Below, piece by piece: positions 45,637 to 56,576 of a DNA stretch of 64,000 nucleotides. Position 1 is the first letter of the stretch. The number at the start of each line of letters is the position of its first letter. The stretch lies in the NCBI GenBank assembly GCA_025458865.1, contig JALORP010000001.1, positions 1-64,000 on the forward strand, in the 5' to 3' direction. The stretch comes from Steroidobacteraceae bacterium (GTDB lineage: Bacteria > Pseudomonadota > Gammaproteobacteria > Steroidobacterales > Steroidobacteraceae). The notes under the pieces were generated by a model, which did not search any database, was not told the DNA's origin, and worked only from the letters and a program-made list of their open reading frames with translations. The translations under genes were made by a program, and so were the position numbers.

Positions 45637-47784
45637 ATGCCTTCACGCCGTCACACGCTCGCCGCCGCGATCGCCGCCGCTCTTGGCCTGCCGGGGCTCG
45701 CCGTCGCCCAATCGGGCGGCGCCCAGCTCGACGAGATCGTGGTCACCGCGCAGAAGCGCGAGCAGAGCTTCCAGGACGTCGGCATCGCGGTGAGCGTGTT
45801 CACCGGCGAGGACGCGACCAAGCTCGGCTTCGCGCAGCTCAAGGACGTGGCGACCCAGACGCCGAACGTCCAGATCAAGGAGGTCGTGGCGAACAGCGTG
45901 CCGAACGTCACCATCCGCGGCGTCGGCCTGAACGACTACGCTGCCAACAACAACCCCGCGGCCGGCATCTACGTGGACGACGTCTACCTCGTTTCGCCGG
46001 CGATGCTGACCTTCGGCCTGTTCGACCTGGAGCGCATCGAGGTGCTGAAGGGCCCGCAGGGGACGCTCTTCGGCCGCAACACCACGGCCGGCACGGTCAA
46101 CTTCGTCAGCCGCAAGCCGGGCGACGCGCTCGAGGGCTACCTCAACCTCGACTACGGCCGCTACGAGCGGGCGGTCCTCGAGGGCGCGGTCGGCGGGCCG
46201 ATCTCCGACACGCTCTCGGGCCGCATCGCGCTGCAGACCGTGCAGCAGGGCGACGGCTGGCAGACCAACCGCCTGAACGGCGACAAGGTCGGCGAGATCG
46301 ACCGCACCTCGGTGCGTGGCCAGCTGCTGTGGCGGCCTAGCGAAGCTGTGAGCGTGCTGCTGAACGTCCACGGCGGCCAGGACGACTCCGATGTCTGGCT
46401 GGTGAAGATCGACAATCCCTTCACGGCCGAGGATGACGGGGACACCAACGTCTACCGTTCCGGTGCCTCGGTACCGACGATCATGGAGCTCGACGCAAAG
46501 GGCGCGACGCTGACCGTCGACTGGTCCATATCCGACGCGCTGACAGTGACCTCGGTGACGGGTTACGAGGAGTTCACCCGCTACCACGTCGAGGACCGGG
46601 ATGCCTCGAGCCTGGAGCAGCTCGACGGCTTCTTCGACAACGAGATCGAGCAGTTCTCGCAGGAGCTGAGGCTGACCTGGGAACGCGACGACCTCGTGCT
46701 GATCGGCGGCGTCTTCTACGGCGAGGACAGCGTGGATACCCGGGACCGCTTCGACTCCACGGACCTGCTGTCGCTGCTCGGACTCGCCGGCTTCGAGTCC
46801 ATTGGCAACGAGTACAGCCAGGAGACGACATCCGCGGCCGTGTTTCTGCACACCGAGTGGTCGATCGCGCCCGACTGGAAGCTGACGGCGGGCGCGAGGT
46901 ACACGGACGACCAGAAGGATTTCGGCAACGCCTTCACCTTCCTGATCCCGACCGGCGGCACCGACGTGCCGCTGTATCCCCCGGTCGTGGACGACTATGA
47001 CGTGCAGGATGTCTCGGGGAAGCTCGGCATCGACTACAGCGGATTCGATGATACGCTGCTGTACGCGAGCATCAGCCGTGGCTTCAAGTCCGGGGGCTTC
47101 CAGGGCCAGCTCTCGTTCGATCCGGCCGTGCTGGTGCCTTTCGACGATGAGACCCTGATCGCCTACGAGGCGGGAGTGAAATCCCGACTGCTCGGTAACA
47201 CGTTGCAGCTCAACGCGTCGGTGTTCTTCTACGACTATTCGGACCTACAGTTCTACGGCGGCCTGTTCGACTCGCCGCTGGGCGTTCTCTTCGGCATCAC
47301 CAACGTCGGCGACGCCGAGGTCGTGGGTCTCGAGGCAGAGCTCTGGTGGCGCGCCAGCGATCGCATGGACATCCGCCTCGGCCTCGGTTTGCTCGACACC
47401 GAGATCACCAAGTCTGTCGTGGATGGCGTCGCCGCCGGCAGCGAGCTGCCGAACGCGCCCGACATGACGTTCAACGGCCAGTTCCGCTACCAGTGGCCCC
47501 TGATGGACGACCTCAAGATCGAGGCGCTGCTTGCCGCAAACTACCAGGGCGACCTGACTTTCGACGTGGTTCGCGACCCGCCCGAGGCGCGTGAGAAGGG
47601 CTACTGGCTCGCCGACGCCCGGCTCGGAATCGGCGCGCAGGACGATCGCTGGAACGTCTCGATCTGGGGGCGCAACCTCGCCGATGAACGCTACCGTACG
47701 CAGGTGCTTTTCTCGAGCGTCGGCTTCGGCGAGACCTGGGGGGCGCCACGGACCTACGGCGTATCGCTGTCCTTCAAGCTGTGA
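45637..47784 (+). CDS. TonB-dependent outer-membrane receptor, hydantoinase-linked
   Basis: 715 aa. Signal peptide ending GLAVAQ, TonB-box region and plug (DEIVVTAQKREQSFQDVGIA; FDLERIEVLKGPQGTLFGRN), then a beta-barrel with SRGFKSGGFQGQ, typical of the catabolic IroN/FyuA-like branch in nutrient scavengers, and the C-terminal YGVSLSFKL. AGAGG precedes the ATG. Last gene of the regulator-hydantoinase-DUF917-racemase unit, only 11 bp downstream, so it is presumably co-expressed and brings in the substrate. It is a different subtype from the receptor at 14157-16403. Confidence 0.92.
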   Translation: MPSRRHTLAAAIAAALGLPGLAVAQSGGAQLDEIVVTAQKREQSFQDVGIAVSVFTGEDATKLGFAQLKDVATQTPNVQIKEVVANSVPNVTIRGVGLNDYAANNNPAAGIYVDDVYLVSPAMLTFGLFDLERIEVLKGPQGTLFGRNTTAGTVNFVSRKPGDALEGYLNLDYGRYERAVLEGAVGGPISDTLSGRIALQTVQQGDGWQTNRLNGDKVGEIDRTSVRGQLLWRPSEAVSVLLNVHGGQDDSDVWLVKIDNPFTAEDDGDTNVYRSGASVPTIMELDAKGATLTVDWSISDALTVTSVTGYEEFTRYHVEDRDASSLEQLDGFFDNEIEQFSQELRLTWERDDLVLIGGVFYGEDSVDTRDRFDSTDLLSLLGLAGFESIGNEYSQETTSAAVFLHTEWSIAPDWKLTAGARYTDDQKDFGNAFTFLIPTGGTDVPLYPPVVDDYDVQDVSGKLGIDYSGFDDTLLYASISRGFKSGGFQGQLSFDPAVLVPFDDETLIAYEAGVKSRLLGNTLQLNASVFFYDYSDLQFYGGLFDSPLGVLFGITNVGDAEVVGLEAELWWRASDRMDIRLGLGLLDTEITKSVVDGVAAGSELPNAPDMTFNGQFRYQWPLMDDLKIEALLAANYQGDLTFDVVRDPPEAREKGYWLADARLGIGAQDDRWNVSIWGRNLADERYRTQVLFSSVGFGETWGAPRTYGVSLSFKL

Positions 47785-47839
47785 GCGATCAGCCGGGTCC
47801 GGGGCGTTCCCGGGCCCGGCCGATGCCGCCGGGCCGCGT

Positions 47840-49747
<1,908 letters not shown>

Positions 49748-49861
49748 GGCAGGCGCCTCGGTCCAGGACGGGGCCGCCAGCATAGTCAAAGGTCCCGGCG
49801 GCGTCACGGCCGGAAGCCGGGATCGCGGCTGGCCCTGCGGCAGCCGGCATGCCCCACGGTC

Positions 49862-50518
49862 CTACAGGGCGTAACGCAACACCGCCACGTAGTGGCAGGC
49901 CGTACCGGCCAGTACGAACAGGTGCCAGACCGCGTGGCTGTAGCGCAGCCGCTTGTTCACATAGAACGCGACGCCGGCGGTGTAGGCGAGTCCGCCCGCC
50001 AGCAGCCAGGCCAGGCCCGCGGCTGGCAGCGCCTCCATCAGCGGCTTGATGGCGACGATCGCGATCCAGCCCATGCCGACGTAGACCGCGAGGGACAGCT
50101 TGTGCCAGCGGAAGCCCGCCACCAGCTTGAGCGCGATTCCCAGGATCGCCAGCGTCCACACCACCCCGAACAGCGTCCAGCCCCAGGCGCCGTCGAGCAC
50201 GCTGAGGGTGAACGGAGTGTAGGTACCCGCGATGAGCAGGTAGATGGCCGCGTGGTCCAGCACGTGGAAGACGTGCTTGGCTGCGCCGGGCTTGAGTGCG
50301 TGGTAGGTGGCCGAGGCGAAGTACATCAGCGCCATGGCGGCCGCGAAGACGCTCACGGCCACCACGTCGGTGAGCGTGCCGTCCCGCAGCGCGGTCACGA
50401 TCAGCACGGGCCCGCCGACCACGACCAGCACCAGCGCGAGCGCGTGGGTCGCGCTGTTCGCGATTTCCTCGGCGCGAGACTGGAGGCGATAGGCGGTCAT
50501 CGGGCGGGAGTCTGCCAT
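49862..50518 (-). CDS. trhA: Hemolysin III / PAQR family membrane protein
   Basis: 218 aa with seven membrane helices. Family landmarks: EEIANSATHALALVLVVVGG, SATYHALKPGAAKHVFHVLDHAAIYLLIAGTYTPF (in parts; H of SATYH and the HVLDH His are metal ligands) and the C-terminal SHAVWHLFVLAGTACHYVAV with two further His. E. coli TrhA is linked to membrane-lipid homeostasis; the hemolysin name is historical. MTAYRLQ (50500) is an alternative start. Confidence 0.92.
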   Translation of the reverse strand: MADSRPMTAYRLQSRAEEIANSATHALALVLVVVGGPVLIVTALRDGTLTDVVAVSVFAAAMALMYFASATYHALKPGAAKHVFHVLDHAAIYLLIAGTYTPFTLSVLDGAWGWTLFGVVWTLAILGIALKLVAGFRWHKLSLAVYVGMGWIAIVAIKPLMEALPAAGLAWLLAGGLAYTAGVAFYVNKRLRYSHAVWHLFVLAGTACHYVAVLRYAL

Positions 50519-50701
50519 GGCACGGCCCGGACCAGTCCCGTGGCCGACCGCAGCCGGCCACGCCAGCGCGAAACGCGGTTCGGGGCGCTACTGCCCCGTC
50601 CGGGTGCGGCGGATCCCTGGGGATCGCCGCGGTTGTGGCCTGAGCATACCAGCGCGGCTCCCATGGGCTAGGCTTATGCATTCCACCCGACCGGCCGCAA
50701 C

Positions 50702-51172
50702 ATGACCGAACCGCACTGCCTCTACGTCGATGCCGACGCCTGCCCGGTCAAGGCGGAGGCCGTGAAGGTCGCCGAGCGCCACGGCTGGCCGGTCGTATTC
50801 GTCGCCAACATGGGCATGCAGCTGCCGCGCGGGCGGCGGGTGCGCCTCGAGGTCGTGCCCGGCGCGTTCGATGCGGCCGACGACTGGATCGCGGAGCGGG
50901 CGAAGGCCGGCGATGTGGTGGTCACCGCCGACATTCCGCTCGCGTCGCGATGCCTGAAGGCTGGCGCGAGGGTCCTGGGCCCTTCCGGCAAGCGGTTCAC
51001 GGGCGACAACATCGGCAACGCGCTCGCGATGCGCGAGCTGTCGGCCGACCTGCGCGCCTACGGCGTGGGCGGCGGCCCGCCGCCCTTCAGCCCGCGCGAC
51101 CGCTCGCGCTTTCTGCAGGAGCTGGAGAACCTGGTGCAGGAGGCGAAGCGGGCGGTTCCTTCAGCCCGCTGA
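50702..51172 (+). CDS. UPF0178 (YaiI/YqxD) family protein
   Basis: 156 aa. The conserved [12 protein letters not shown] near the N-terminus and [20 protein letters not shown] in the middle belong to the UPF0178/DUF188 family, which has a PIN-like nuclease fold with acidic residues (D10, D12, D in VTADIPLA). Function not established. Its 3' end overlaps the convergent DUF2256 gene by 12 bp. Confidence 0.9.
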   Translation: MTEPHCLYVDADACPVKAEAVKVAERHGWPVVFVANMGMQLPRGRRVRLEVVPGAFDAADDWIAERAKAGDVVVTADIPLASRCLKAGARVLGPSGKRFTGDNIGNALAMRELSADLRAYGVGGGPPPFSPRDRSRFLQELENLVQEAKRAVPSAR

Positions 51173-51325
51173 AGCGCCCCTTCGCCGGCACGCGTCCGAG
51201 CAGTACTTCACCTGCTCCCAGTTACGCGCCCATCGCTTGCGCCAGGTCATTTCCCGGCCGCAGGAGGCGCAGGGCTTGCTGGGCAGGGCGAGCTTGTTGC
51301 CCTTGTAGTGGCCGGCGCGTGTCAT
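51161..51325 (-). CDS. DUF2256 small zinc-ribbon-like protein
   Basis: 54 aa: [20 protein letters not shown] and [20 protein letters not shown], the complete DUF2256 pattern with CxxC and CxxxC pairs that can bind one zinc ion. Such genes often accompany cryptochrome/photolyase genes, none of which is visible here. It lies divergent to the prolyl oligopeptidase gene (67 bp between starts) and overlaps the end of the UPF0178 gene. Confidence 0.85.
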   Translation of the reverse strand: MTRAGHYKGNKLALPSKPCASCGREMTWRKRWARNWEQVKYCSDACRRRGASAG

Positions 51326-51392
51326 CGCCTAAAATTACCTCACCCGCGGCCGGTTTTCCGGCCGGCCGCACCTTCCCGCAAGGAAATCGCGC

Positions 51393-53600
51393 ATGATCCG
51401 TCCGTTCATGCTGGTCGTGGCTGCCGCCCTGGTGACGACGCTCGCCGGCTGCGCCGCCGCTCCCGCGAAGCCGTCCCAGGAACCGCCCAGGATGCCCACC
51501 GTGCCCGTCACCCGCGCCGAGCCCGTCACCGACCTGCTGCACGGCACGGCGGTCACCGACCCCTACCGCTGGCTCGAGGGCGACAACTCGGACCCGAAGC
51601 GCATGGGACAGATCACGCCGGAGGTCACCGGGTGGACCGACGCGCAGAATGCCTACACGCGCGCCGTGCTCGACGGCCAGCCCGGCCGCAAGGCACTCGA
51701 GGAGCGCCTGCGTCCGCTCATGGAGGTCGGCAGCGTCACCGCGCCGACGGTGCGGGGCGGTCGCTACTTCTACTCGAAGCGCGAGGGCAACCAGAACCAG
51801 CCGGTGTGGTATTGGCGCCTGGGCGTGCGCGGCGAGAGCCGCGTGCTGCTCGACCCGGCGAAGCTCGACGAGTCCGGCCTGACCACCATCGCGTGGATCT
51901 CGCCCAGCCCCGACGGCAGGCGCGTCGCGTACGGCACGTACAAGGCCGGTGACGAGATCACCACGCTGCACCTGCTCGACGTGGACAGCGGCGAGGCCCT
52001 GCCGACGACCATCCCGAACCGCGTTGATGGCGCCCAGTGGCTGCCCGACGGTTCCGGCTTCGTGTACCGCAACCTGAAGGACCCGAAGAACCCCTACAGC
52101 GGGCAGGTGATGTTCCACCGTCTCGGCACCGACGTCGCCGAGGACCGCGTGCTGTTCCGCCAGTTCACGAGGGAAGAAGACGAGAAGCTCGCCACGACCT
52201 GGGGTCCGTATGGCGGCCTGTCGCGCGACGGCAAGTGGCTCGTTCTGTCGTATTTCACGAGCACGAACAGCAACGACCTGTGGGTGGCAGACTTCGAGCG
52301 CTACCTTGCCACCGGCGAGCTGGTGAAGCGGGAAATCTCGGTCGGTCGGGATGGCTGGGCCTTCGGCCAGGTCGCCGCCGGAAAACTGTTCGTGCACACC
52401 ACCCAGGGCGCGCCGAACGGCCGCGTGGACGTGGTGGACCTCGCCTCTGGTGAGCGCAAAGTCCTGGTCGCCGACCGGCCCGACGCCGTGATCGAGGAGC
52501 CCTTCGGAGGCGGCCTGAAGCTGGCTGACGGCGTGCTCGCGGTCGAGTACCTCGAGAAGGCCTCGAGCGCCATCGACCTGTTCCGCTTCGATGGCCAGCC
52601 GGTCGGCCGGCTGCAGTTGCCGGGCATAGGCAGCGGCTCGCTCGCTTCCGAACAGGATTCGACCGAGGCCTTCCTGTCTTTCGCCAGCTACAACTACCCG
52701 AGCACGATTTTCCGCGTGGACCTCACTGCACCCGAGGCCGCACCCGAGGTGTGGGAGCGGCCCGACGTGCCGGTGGACCCGGCGCAGGTCGAAGTGAAGC
52801 AGGCCTGGTACCCGTCGAAGGACGGCACGCAGGTCAGCATGTTCATCGTGCACCGGAAGGGCCTCGAGCTCGACGGTGCGCGCCCGACGATCCTGTATGG
52901 CTACGGGGGATTCGGCATCAGCATGACGCCGACCTTCAGCGCCACGCTGTTCCCCTGGCTCGAGGACGGCGGCGTGTACGCCGTGGCCAACCTGCGCGGC
53001 GGCGGCGAGTACGGAGCGGCCTGGCACCAGGCCGGCATGCTCGCCAGCAAGCAGAACGTGTTCGACGACTTCATCGCCGCGGCGGAGTGGCTGCAGAAGG
53101 CCGGCTATACGCGCAGGGACAGGCTCGCCATCCTCGGCGGCTCGAACGGCGGGCTGCTCACGGGCGCCGTCGCCATGCAGCGCCCGGACCTGATGCAGGC
53201 CGCGATCGTCGCGGTGCCGCTGCTCGACATGCTGCGCTACCAGGACTTCCTGATGGCGCGCTACTGGGTGCCGGAGTACGGCTCGGCCGAGGACCCGGAG
53301 CAGTTCCGGACGCTCCTGGCCTACTCGCCGTACCACCACGTGAAGCCCGGCACGCGCTACCCCGCCATCTTCCTCACCGCGGGCGAGAACGACGCGCGCA
53401 CCCACGCGATGCACGCGCGCAAGATGGCTGCGAGGCTGCAGGCTGCGACCGAAGGCATGGACGGCGCCAATCCCGTGCTGTTGTGGGTGGACCGCGAGGC
53501 GGGCCACGGCCAGGGCAAGCCACTCAACCTGCGCATCCGCGATGCGGCGGACCAGCAGGGCTTCCTGCGCTGGCAGCTGGGGATGGGGGTGGGTAACTGA
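51393..53600 (+). CDS. Prolyl oligopeptidase (S9A), lipoprotein
   Basis: Cleaves peptides after proline; 735 aa. Lipoprotein signal MIRPFMLVVAAALVTTLAGC, then VTDPYRWLEGDNSDP, the family opening; a seven-bladed propeller; and the catalytic domain with S584 in GGSNGGLLTG, Asp in TAGENDARTH and His in DREAGHGQGKP. YGGFGISMTPTFSA and NLRGGGEYGAAWHQAG are S9A signatures. Lipid anchoring suggests it works in the periplasm. A leader of about 60 bp holds TAAAAT at 51330-51335, a plausible -10. Confidence 0.94.
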   Translation: MIRPFMLVVAAALVTTLAGCAAAPAKPSQEPPRMPTVPVTRAEPVTDLLHGTAVTDPYRWLEGDNSDPKRMGQITPEVTGWTDAQNAYTRAVLDGQPGRKALEERLRPLMEVGSVTAPTVRGGRYFYSKREGNQNQPVWYWRLGVRGESRVLLDPAKLDESGLTTIAWISPSPDGRRVAYGTYKAGDEITTLHLLDVDSGEALPTTIPNRVDGAQWLPDGSGFVYRNLKDPKNPYSGQVMFHRLGTDVAEDRVLFRQFTREEDEKLATTWGPYGGLSRDGKWLVLSYFTSTNSNDLWVADFERYLATGELVKREISVGRDGWAFGQVAAGKLFVHTTQGAPNGRVDVVDLASGERKVLVADRPDAVIEEPFGGGLKLADGVLAVEYLEKASSAIDLFRFDGQPVGRLQLPGIGSGSLASEQDSTEAFLSFASYNYPSTIFRVDLTAPEAAPEVWERPDVPVDPAQVEVKQAWYPSKDGTQVSMFIVHRKGLELDGARPTILYGYGGFGISMTPTFSATLFPWLEDGGVYAVANLRGGGEYGAAWHQAGMLASKQNVFDDFIAAAEWLQKAGYTRRDRLAILGGSNGGLLTGAVAMQRPDLMQAAIVAVPLLDMLRYQDFLMARYWVPEYGSAEDPEQFRTLLAYSPYHHVKPGTRYPAIFLTAGENDARTHAMHARKMAARLQAATEGMDGANPVLLWVDREAGHGQGKPLNLRIRDAADQQGFLRWQLGMGVGN

Positions 53601-53603
53601 AAA

Positions 53604-53627
53604 CGTCCCGGCCAGCAGCCGGGGACG
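53604..53627 (+). terminator. Stem-loop after the prolyl oligopeptidase gene
   Basis: CGTCCC-GGC and GCC-G-GGGACG pair as a 9-bp stem with a one-base bulge and a CAGCA loop, 3 bp after the stop. The following sequence ATTAGGG has no T-run, so termination strength is doubtful. Confidence 0.45.
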
Positions 53628-53693
53628 ATTAGGGAGACCTCACCAGCCCGGCGTGCCATGCTCCGGGCTGTTCCGTCCTGCGGAGGTCCGCTG

Positions 53694-54878
53694 ATGGCTA
53701 CCGTCCACCGCCGGCACCTGGCCGACCTTCACGGCGCCGCGCGCCTCGCGGTCGACGCGACGCTCGGCGTCACCGGCGTCGTCGAAGCGATGCACCACAC
53801 GATCCAGCGGGTTTCTGCGCCTGTCGGCACCGCGCCGGGCGTGGGCAGGACCCGCGGAATCACGGGATTCGTCTATCGCTGCGTGCGCGGGACCACCCGC
53901 CTCGTGGGCACGGGCCTCGATGCGGCGCTGCCCCCGATCGCCTCGCTGCTGCCGGAGGGCGAGCCCTCGCCCGAGCGCGACGCGGCCGTCGCGGCGCTGA
54001 ACGGCGTCTATGGCGATCATCTCGCCCGCACCGGAAATCCGCTGGCCATCGAGATGAGCTTGCGCCACCGCGACCGGCCGCTCGATCCGCGCCGGCCCGA
54101 GGCATTGCACGCGGAGCTGCGCGGCCGCGGCCCCGGCGCCCGCCTGCTGCTGATGGTTCACGGCCTGTGCCGGAACGAGCGGCACTGGCGGCGCGAGGGT
54201 CACGATCACGGCGCTGCGCTCGCGGACGACCTCGGCTTCGTGCCGGTCTACCTGCGCTACAACAGCGGCCTGCCCATCGCCGCCAACGGCCGCGCGCTGG
54301 CCGCGCTGCTCGAGGAACTGGTGGTCTCCTGGCCGGGCGAGGCTCCCGAGGTCGCCGTCGTCGGGCACAGCATGGGCGGGCTGGTGGCGAGGAGCGCCTT
54401 CCACCATGCCGATGCTGCGCGCCACGCGTGGCCGGCCCGCGTGCGCGACTGCGTGTTCCTCGGCACGCCGCAGCACGGCGCGCCGCTCGAGCGTGCCGGC
54501 CACTGGCTGGACCGTGCCATGGATATCTCTCCCTACGTCGCGCCGTTCACGCGCCTCGGCAAGGCGAGGAGCGCGGGCATCACCGACCTGCGCCACGGTT
54601 ACATCACCGGCAAGCCGCGCGAGTTCGTGCCGCTGCCGCGGGGGGTCCGCTTCCATGCCGCGGCTGCGACCCTGTGCGCGAAGCGCGGCGCGCTCGCCGA
54701 CCGCCTGCTCGGCGACGGACTGGTGCCACTGGAGAGCGCGCTCGGCCGCCATGCGGATCCCTCGCGGACGCTCGCTATCCCGCGCAGCCGGCAGTGGATC
54801 GGCTACGGCATGGGGCACCTCGACCTGCTCAGCCGGCCTGACGTGTACGCGCAGCTGCGCCGCTGGCTCGGCGGCTGA
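53694..54878 (+). CDS. Alpha/beta-hydrolase, PGAP1/lipase-like esterase
   Basis: 394 aa. A helical N-terminal 140 residues precede the hydrolase core: LLLMVHGLCRNERHW (oxyanion region), VAVVGHSMGGLVARSAFHH with the nucleophile Ser, FLGTPQHGAPLERAG as in PGAP1-like lipases, DGLVPLESALG with a likely acid residue, and GMGHLDLLSRP with the His. No signal peptide, so cytoplasmic or membrane-associated. GGAGG lies 7 nt before the ATG at 53694; an earlier in-frame ATG at 53658 lacks one. Substrate unknown. Confidence 0.85.
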   Translation: MATVHRRHLADLHGAARLAVDATLGVTGVVEAMHHTIQRVSAPVGTAPGVGRTRGITGFVYRCVRGTTRLVGTGLDAALPPIASLLPEGEPSPERDAAVAALNGVYGDHLARTGNPLAIEMSLRHRDRPLDPRRPEALHAELRGRGPGARLLLMVHGLCRNERHWRREGHDHGAALADDLGFVPVYLRYNSGLPIAANGRALAALLEELVVSWPGEAPEVAVVGHSMGGLVARSAFHHADAARHAWPARVRDCVFLGTPQHGAPLERAGHWLDRAMDISPYVAPFTRLGKARSAGITDLRHGYITGKPREFVPLPRGVRFHAAAATLCAKRGALADRLLGDGLVPLESALGRHADPSRTLAIPRSRQWIGYGMGHLDLLSRPDVYAQLRRWLGG

Positions 54879-54899
54879 AACCCGCCGCGGTGCCTTCGG

Positions 54900-56516
54900 T
54901 CAGATGCCGAAGGCCTTCAGCACCGCGTCCGTGGCGCCCTCGAGGCCGCGTCCGGTGATGCCGCCACGCCGTCCTCCCGCGGGCATTTCCTCGTAGACAA
55001 AGCAGCCGGGGCCTCCCGCGAAGAGGTCGTTGAACAGGTCTTCCTTGCCGCGCAGGTAGGCGACGAAGGTCTCGCTGCGCGTGGTCCGGTAGTCGAGGTT
55101 GGCGCTGAAGCCGAGCGTCGCGGACTGGTTGATCAGCCTCGGCTGCCCGGCCTGCGGCTCCTCGCTGCGAACGCCGCGGCAGCCCTTCAGGACGAGCCTG
55201 CAAGGTCCGTGGAACACGAGGTAGCGCAGCTGCAGCGTGAGCCACGCGTGAAGGCTCGAGAGCCGCCAGTGGCGCGTGATGCGAACCGGCTCGCCCGCGG
55301 GCTTGACCACGCCTGCGAGCGCCCGTGGCTGCAGCACGAGGGCGGCCCCGGCCGGCAGTGCGAGGATCCCGACCTCGCCGAATGCATCCTGCTGCGATGA
55401 GACGATGACCCGGGTCGGCGCGCCGCCCTCGGGCCTGATCCGCGTCAGCGCAAACATCCCGGAGGCGAGGCTCGCGAAGGGCAGGGCAGCGTTCAGGAGC
55501 CACTGGGTGCGCTTCTCTGCAGGCCGGCTGCTGCTCTGCAGGAAGTCCGGCTGGACCAGCAGCTCCTCGCCGGGGTCGAGCTCGACCGGCACCGACACGG
55601 CCGAGTTGACCGGCGCGGGCGAGGCATCGGCGAAGGGCAGGATGCGGATCGGCGGCCGCCGGGCGGCCAGCGGCGCCACGATGAAGTACAGCCATGCCTT
55701 GATGAGAAACGGCATCAGCAGCACGCCCGCGAGTATCGTGAGCGCCAGCGGCAGCTGGGCGCGGATGGCCGCTACGAGCCTGCCGCGCGGATCCTGCTCG
55801 GCGCGGGCGCGCTGCGAATCGAGCAGTTGCTCGACCGATGCGATCTCGCCGCCCTTGCGCGAGCGGGCCTCGTTGAGTCCAGCCTGCCGTGGCGATACGG
55901 AGCCGGCAAGCTGGGCGATGTCACCCGAAAGGCGCGACCGCTGGGCCTGCAAAGGCGCGAGCGGCGAGGCGGCGATGGCCGGTGCAACGCGGTCGCGCGC
56001 CGTTTCCCAGGCGCGGGCGTTCGCCTCGAGGGCCGCCTGTCGCGCCCGGGCCGCCTCGAGCGCCAGCAGCTTCTCCGGGTTGACGTAGCGGTCCCAGAAG
56101 CGGATCTCCCGCTCGAGTGCCGCGACGTCGCCCGCCGCCACGCGTGCGGCGCGGCGGGCAGCCTGCGCCTGTCGCTCCAGGTTGGCGAAACGAGCGAGCG
56201 CCTCCTGCCAGCGCGGCTCGGCCAGGGCGATCCGTGCGGTGAGCGACTCCAGCTCCTGGCGCTTGCTTCGGGTCGCGGTCTCCATCTGCCGCGCCCAGTC
56301 GGCGGCATCCGCCTCGATTGCGGCGTCGAGCGAGGCCAGGTCCGTCCGCAGTCCCGCCAGCACCGACTCCTGGACCGCGATCTCCTCGCGCAGCGCTTGA
56401 AGTTGCTGCCACTCGCTGCGCAGCCACGCCACGGCCAGCAGCACGCCGATGATCACGAACAACAGGCCCAGCTTGCGGCCGAGCCAGCCGAGGACAGCGG
56501 CGAGCAGGTGAGTCAT
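54900..56516 (-). CDS. Hypothetical coiled-coil membrane protein
   Basis: 538 aa, not confidently recognised. One membrane helix at residues 13-31 (GRKLGLLFVIIGVLLAVAWL), about 200 residues of coiled coil (Gln/Glu/Arg/Ala heptads such as LASLDAAIEADAADWARQME), a second membrane segment (LPLALTILAGVLLMPFLIKAWLYFIVA), then a 230-residue globular part beginning PVELDPGEELLVQPDFLQSS, with beta-rich stretches (GEVGILALPAGAALVLQPRAL) that recall AIM24-like folds, an unproven likeness. GAGG lies 7 nt before the ATG. Possibly an envelope-organising protein; alone in its operon. Confidence 0.7.
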   Translation of the reverse strand: MTHLLAAVLGWLGRKLGLLFVIIGVLLAVAWLRSEWQQLQALREEIAVQESVLAGLRTDLASLDAAIEADAADWARQMETATRSKRQELESLTARIALAEPRWQEALARFANLERQAQAARRAARVAAGDVAALEREIRFWDRYVNPEKLLALEAARARQAALEANARAWETARDRVAPAIAASPLAPLQAQRSRLSGDIAQLAGSVSPRQAGLNEARSRKGGEIASVEQLLDSQRARAEQDPRGRLVAAIRAQLPLALTILAGVLLMPFLIKAWLYFIVAPLAARRPPIRILPFADASPAPVNSAVSVPVELDPGEELLVQPDFLQSSSRPAEKRTQWLLNAALPFASLASGMFALTRIRPEGGAPTRVIVSSQQDAFGEVGILALPAGAALVLQPRALAGVVKPAGEPVRITRHWRLSSLHAWLTLQLRYLVFHGPCRLVLKGCRGVRSEEPQAGQPRLINQSATLGFSANLDYRTTRSETFVAYLRGKEDLFNDLFAGGPGCFVYEEMPAGGRRGGITGRGLEGATDAVLKAFGI

Positions 56517-56576
56517 CAGGCGACCTCGCGCGATCCGGGAAGGGCGGCGGCGCCACCCGGGGTCAGGCGTCTTGTA

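Noticed and set aside
45643-46851. A 402-codon minus-strand frame opposite the second TonB receptor
   Set aside because: Antisense to a complete receptor with signal peptide and plug; His/Val/Ala-rich with no domain.
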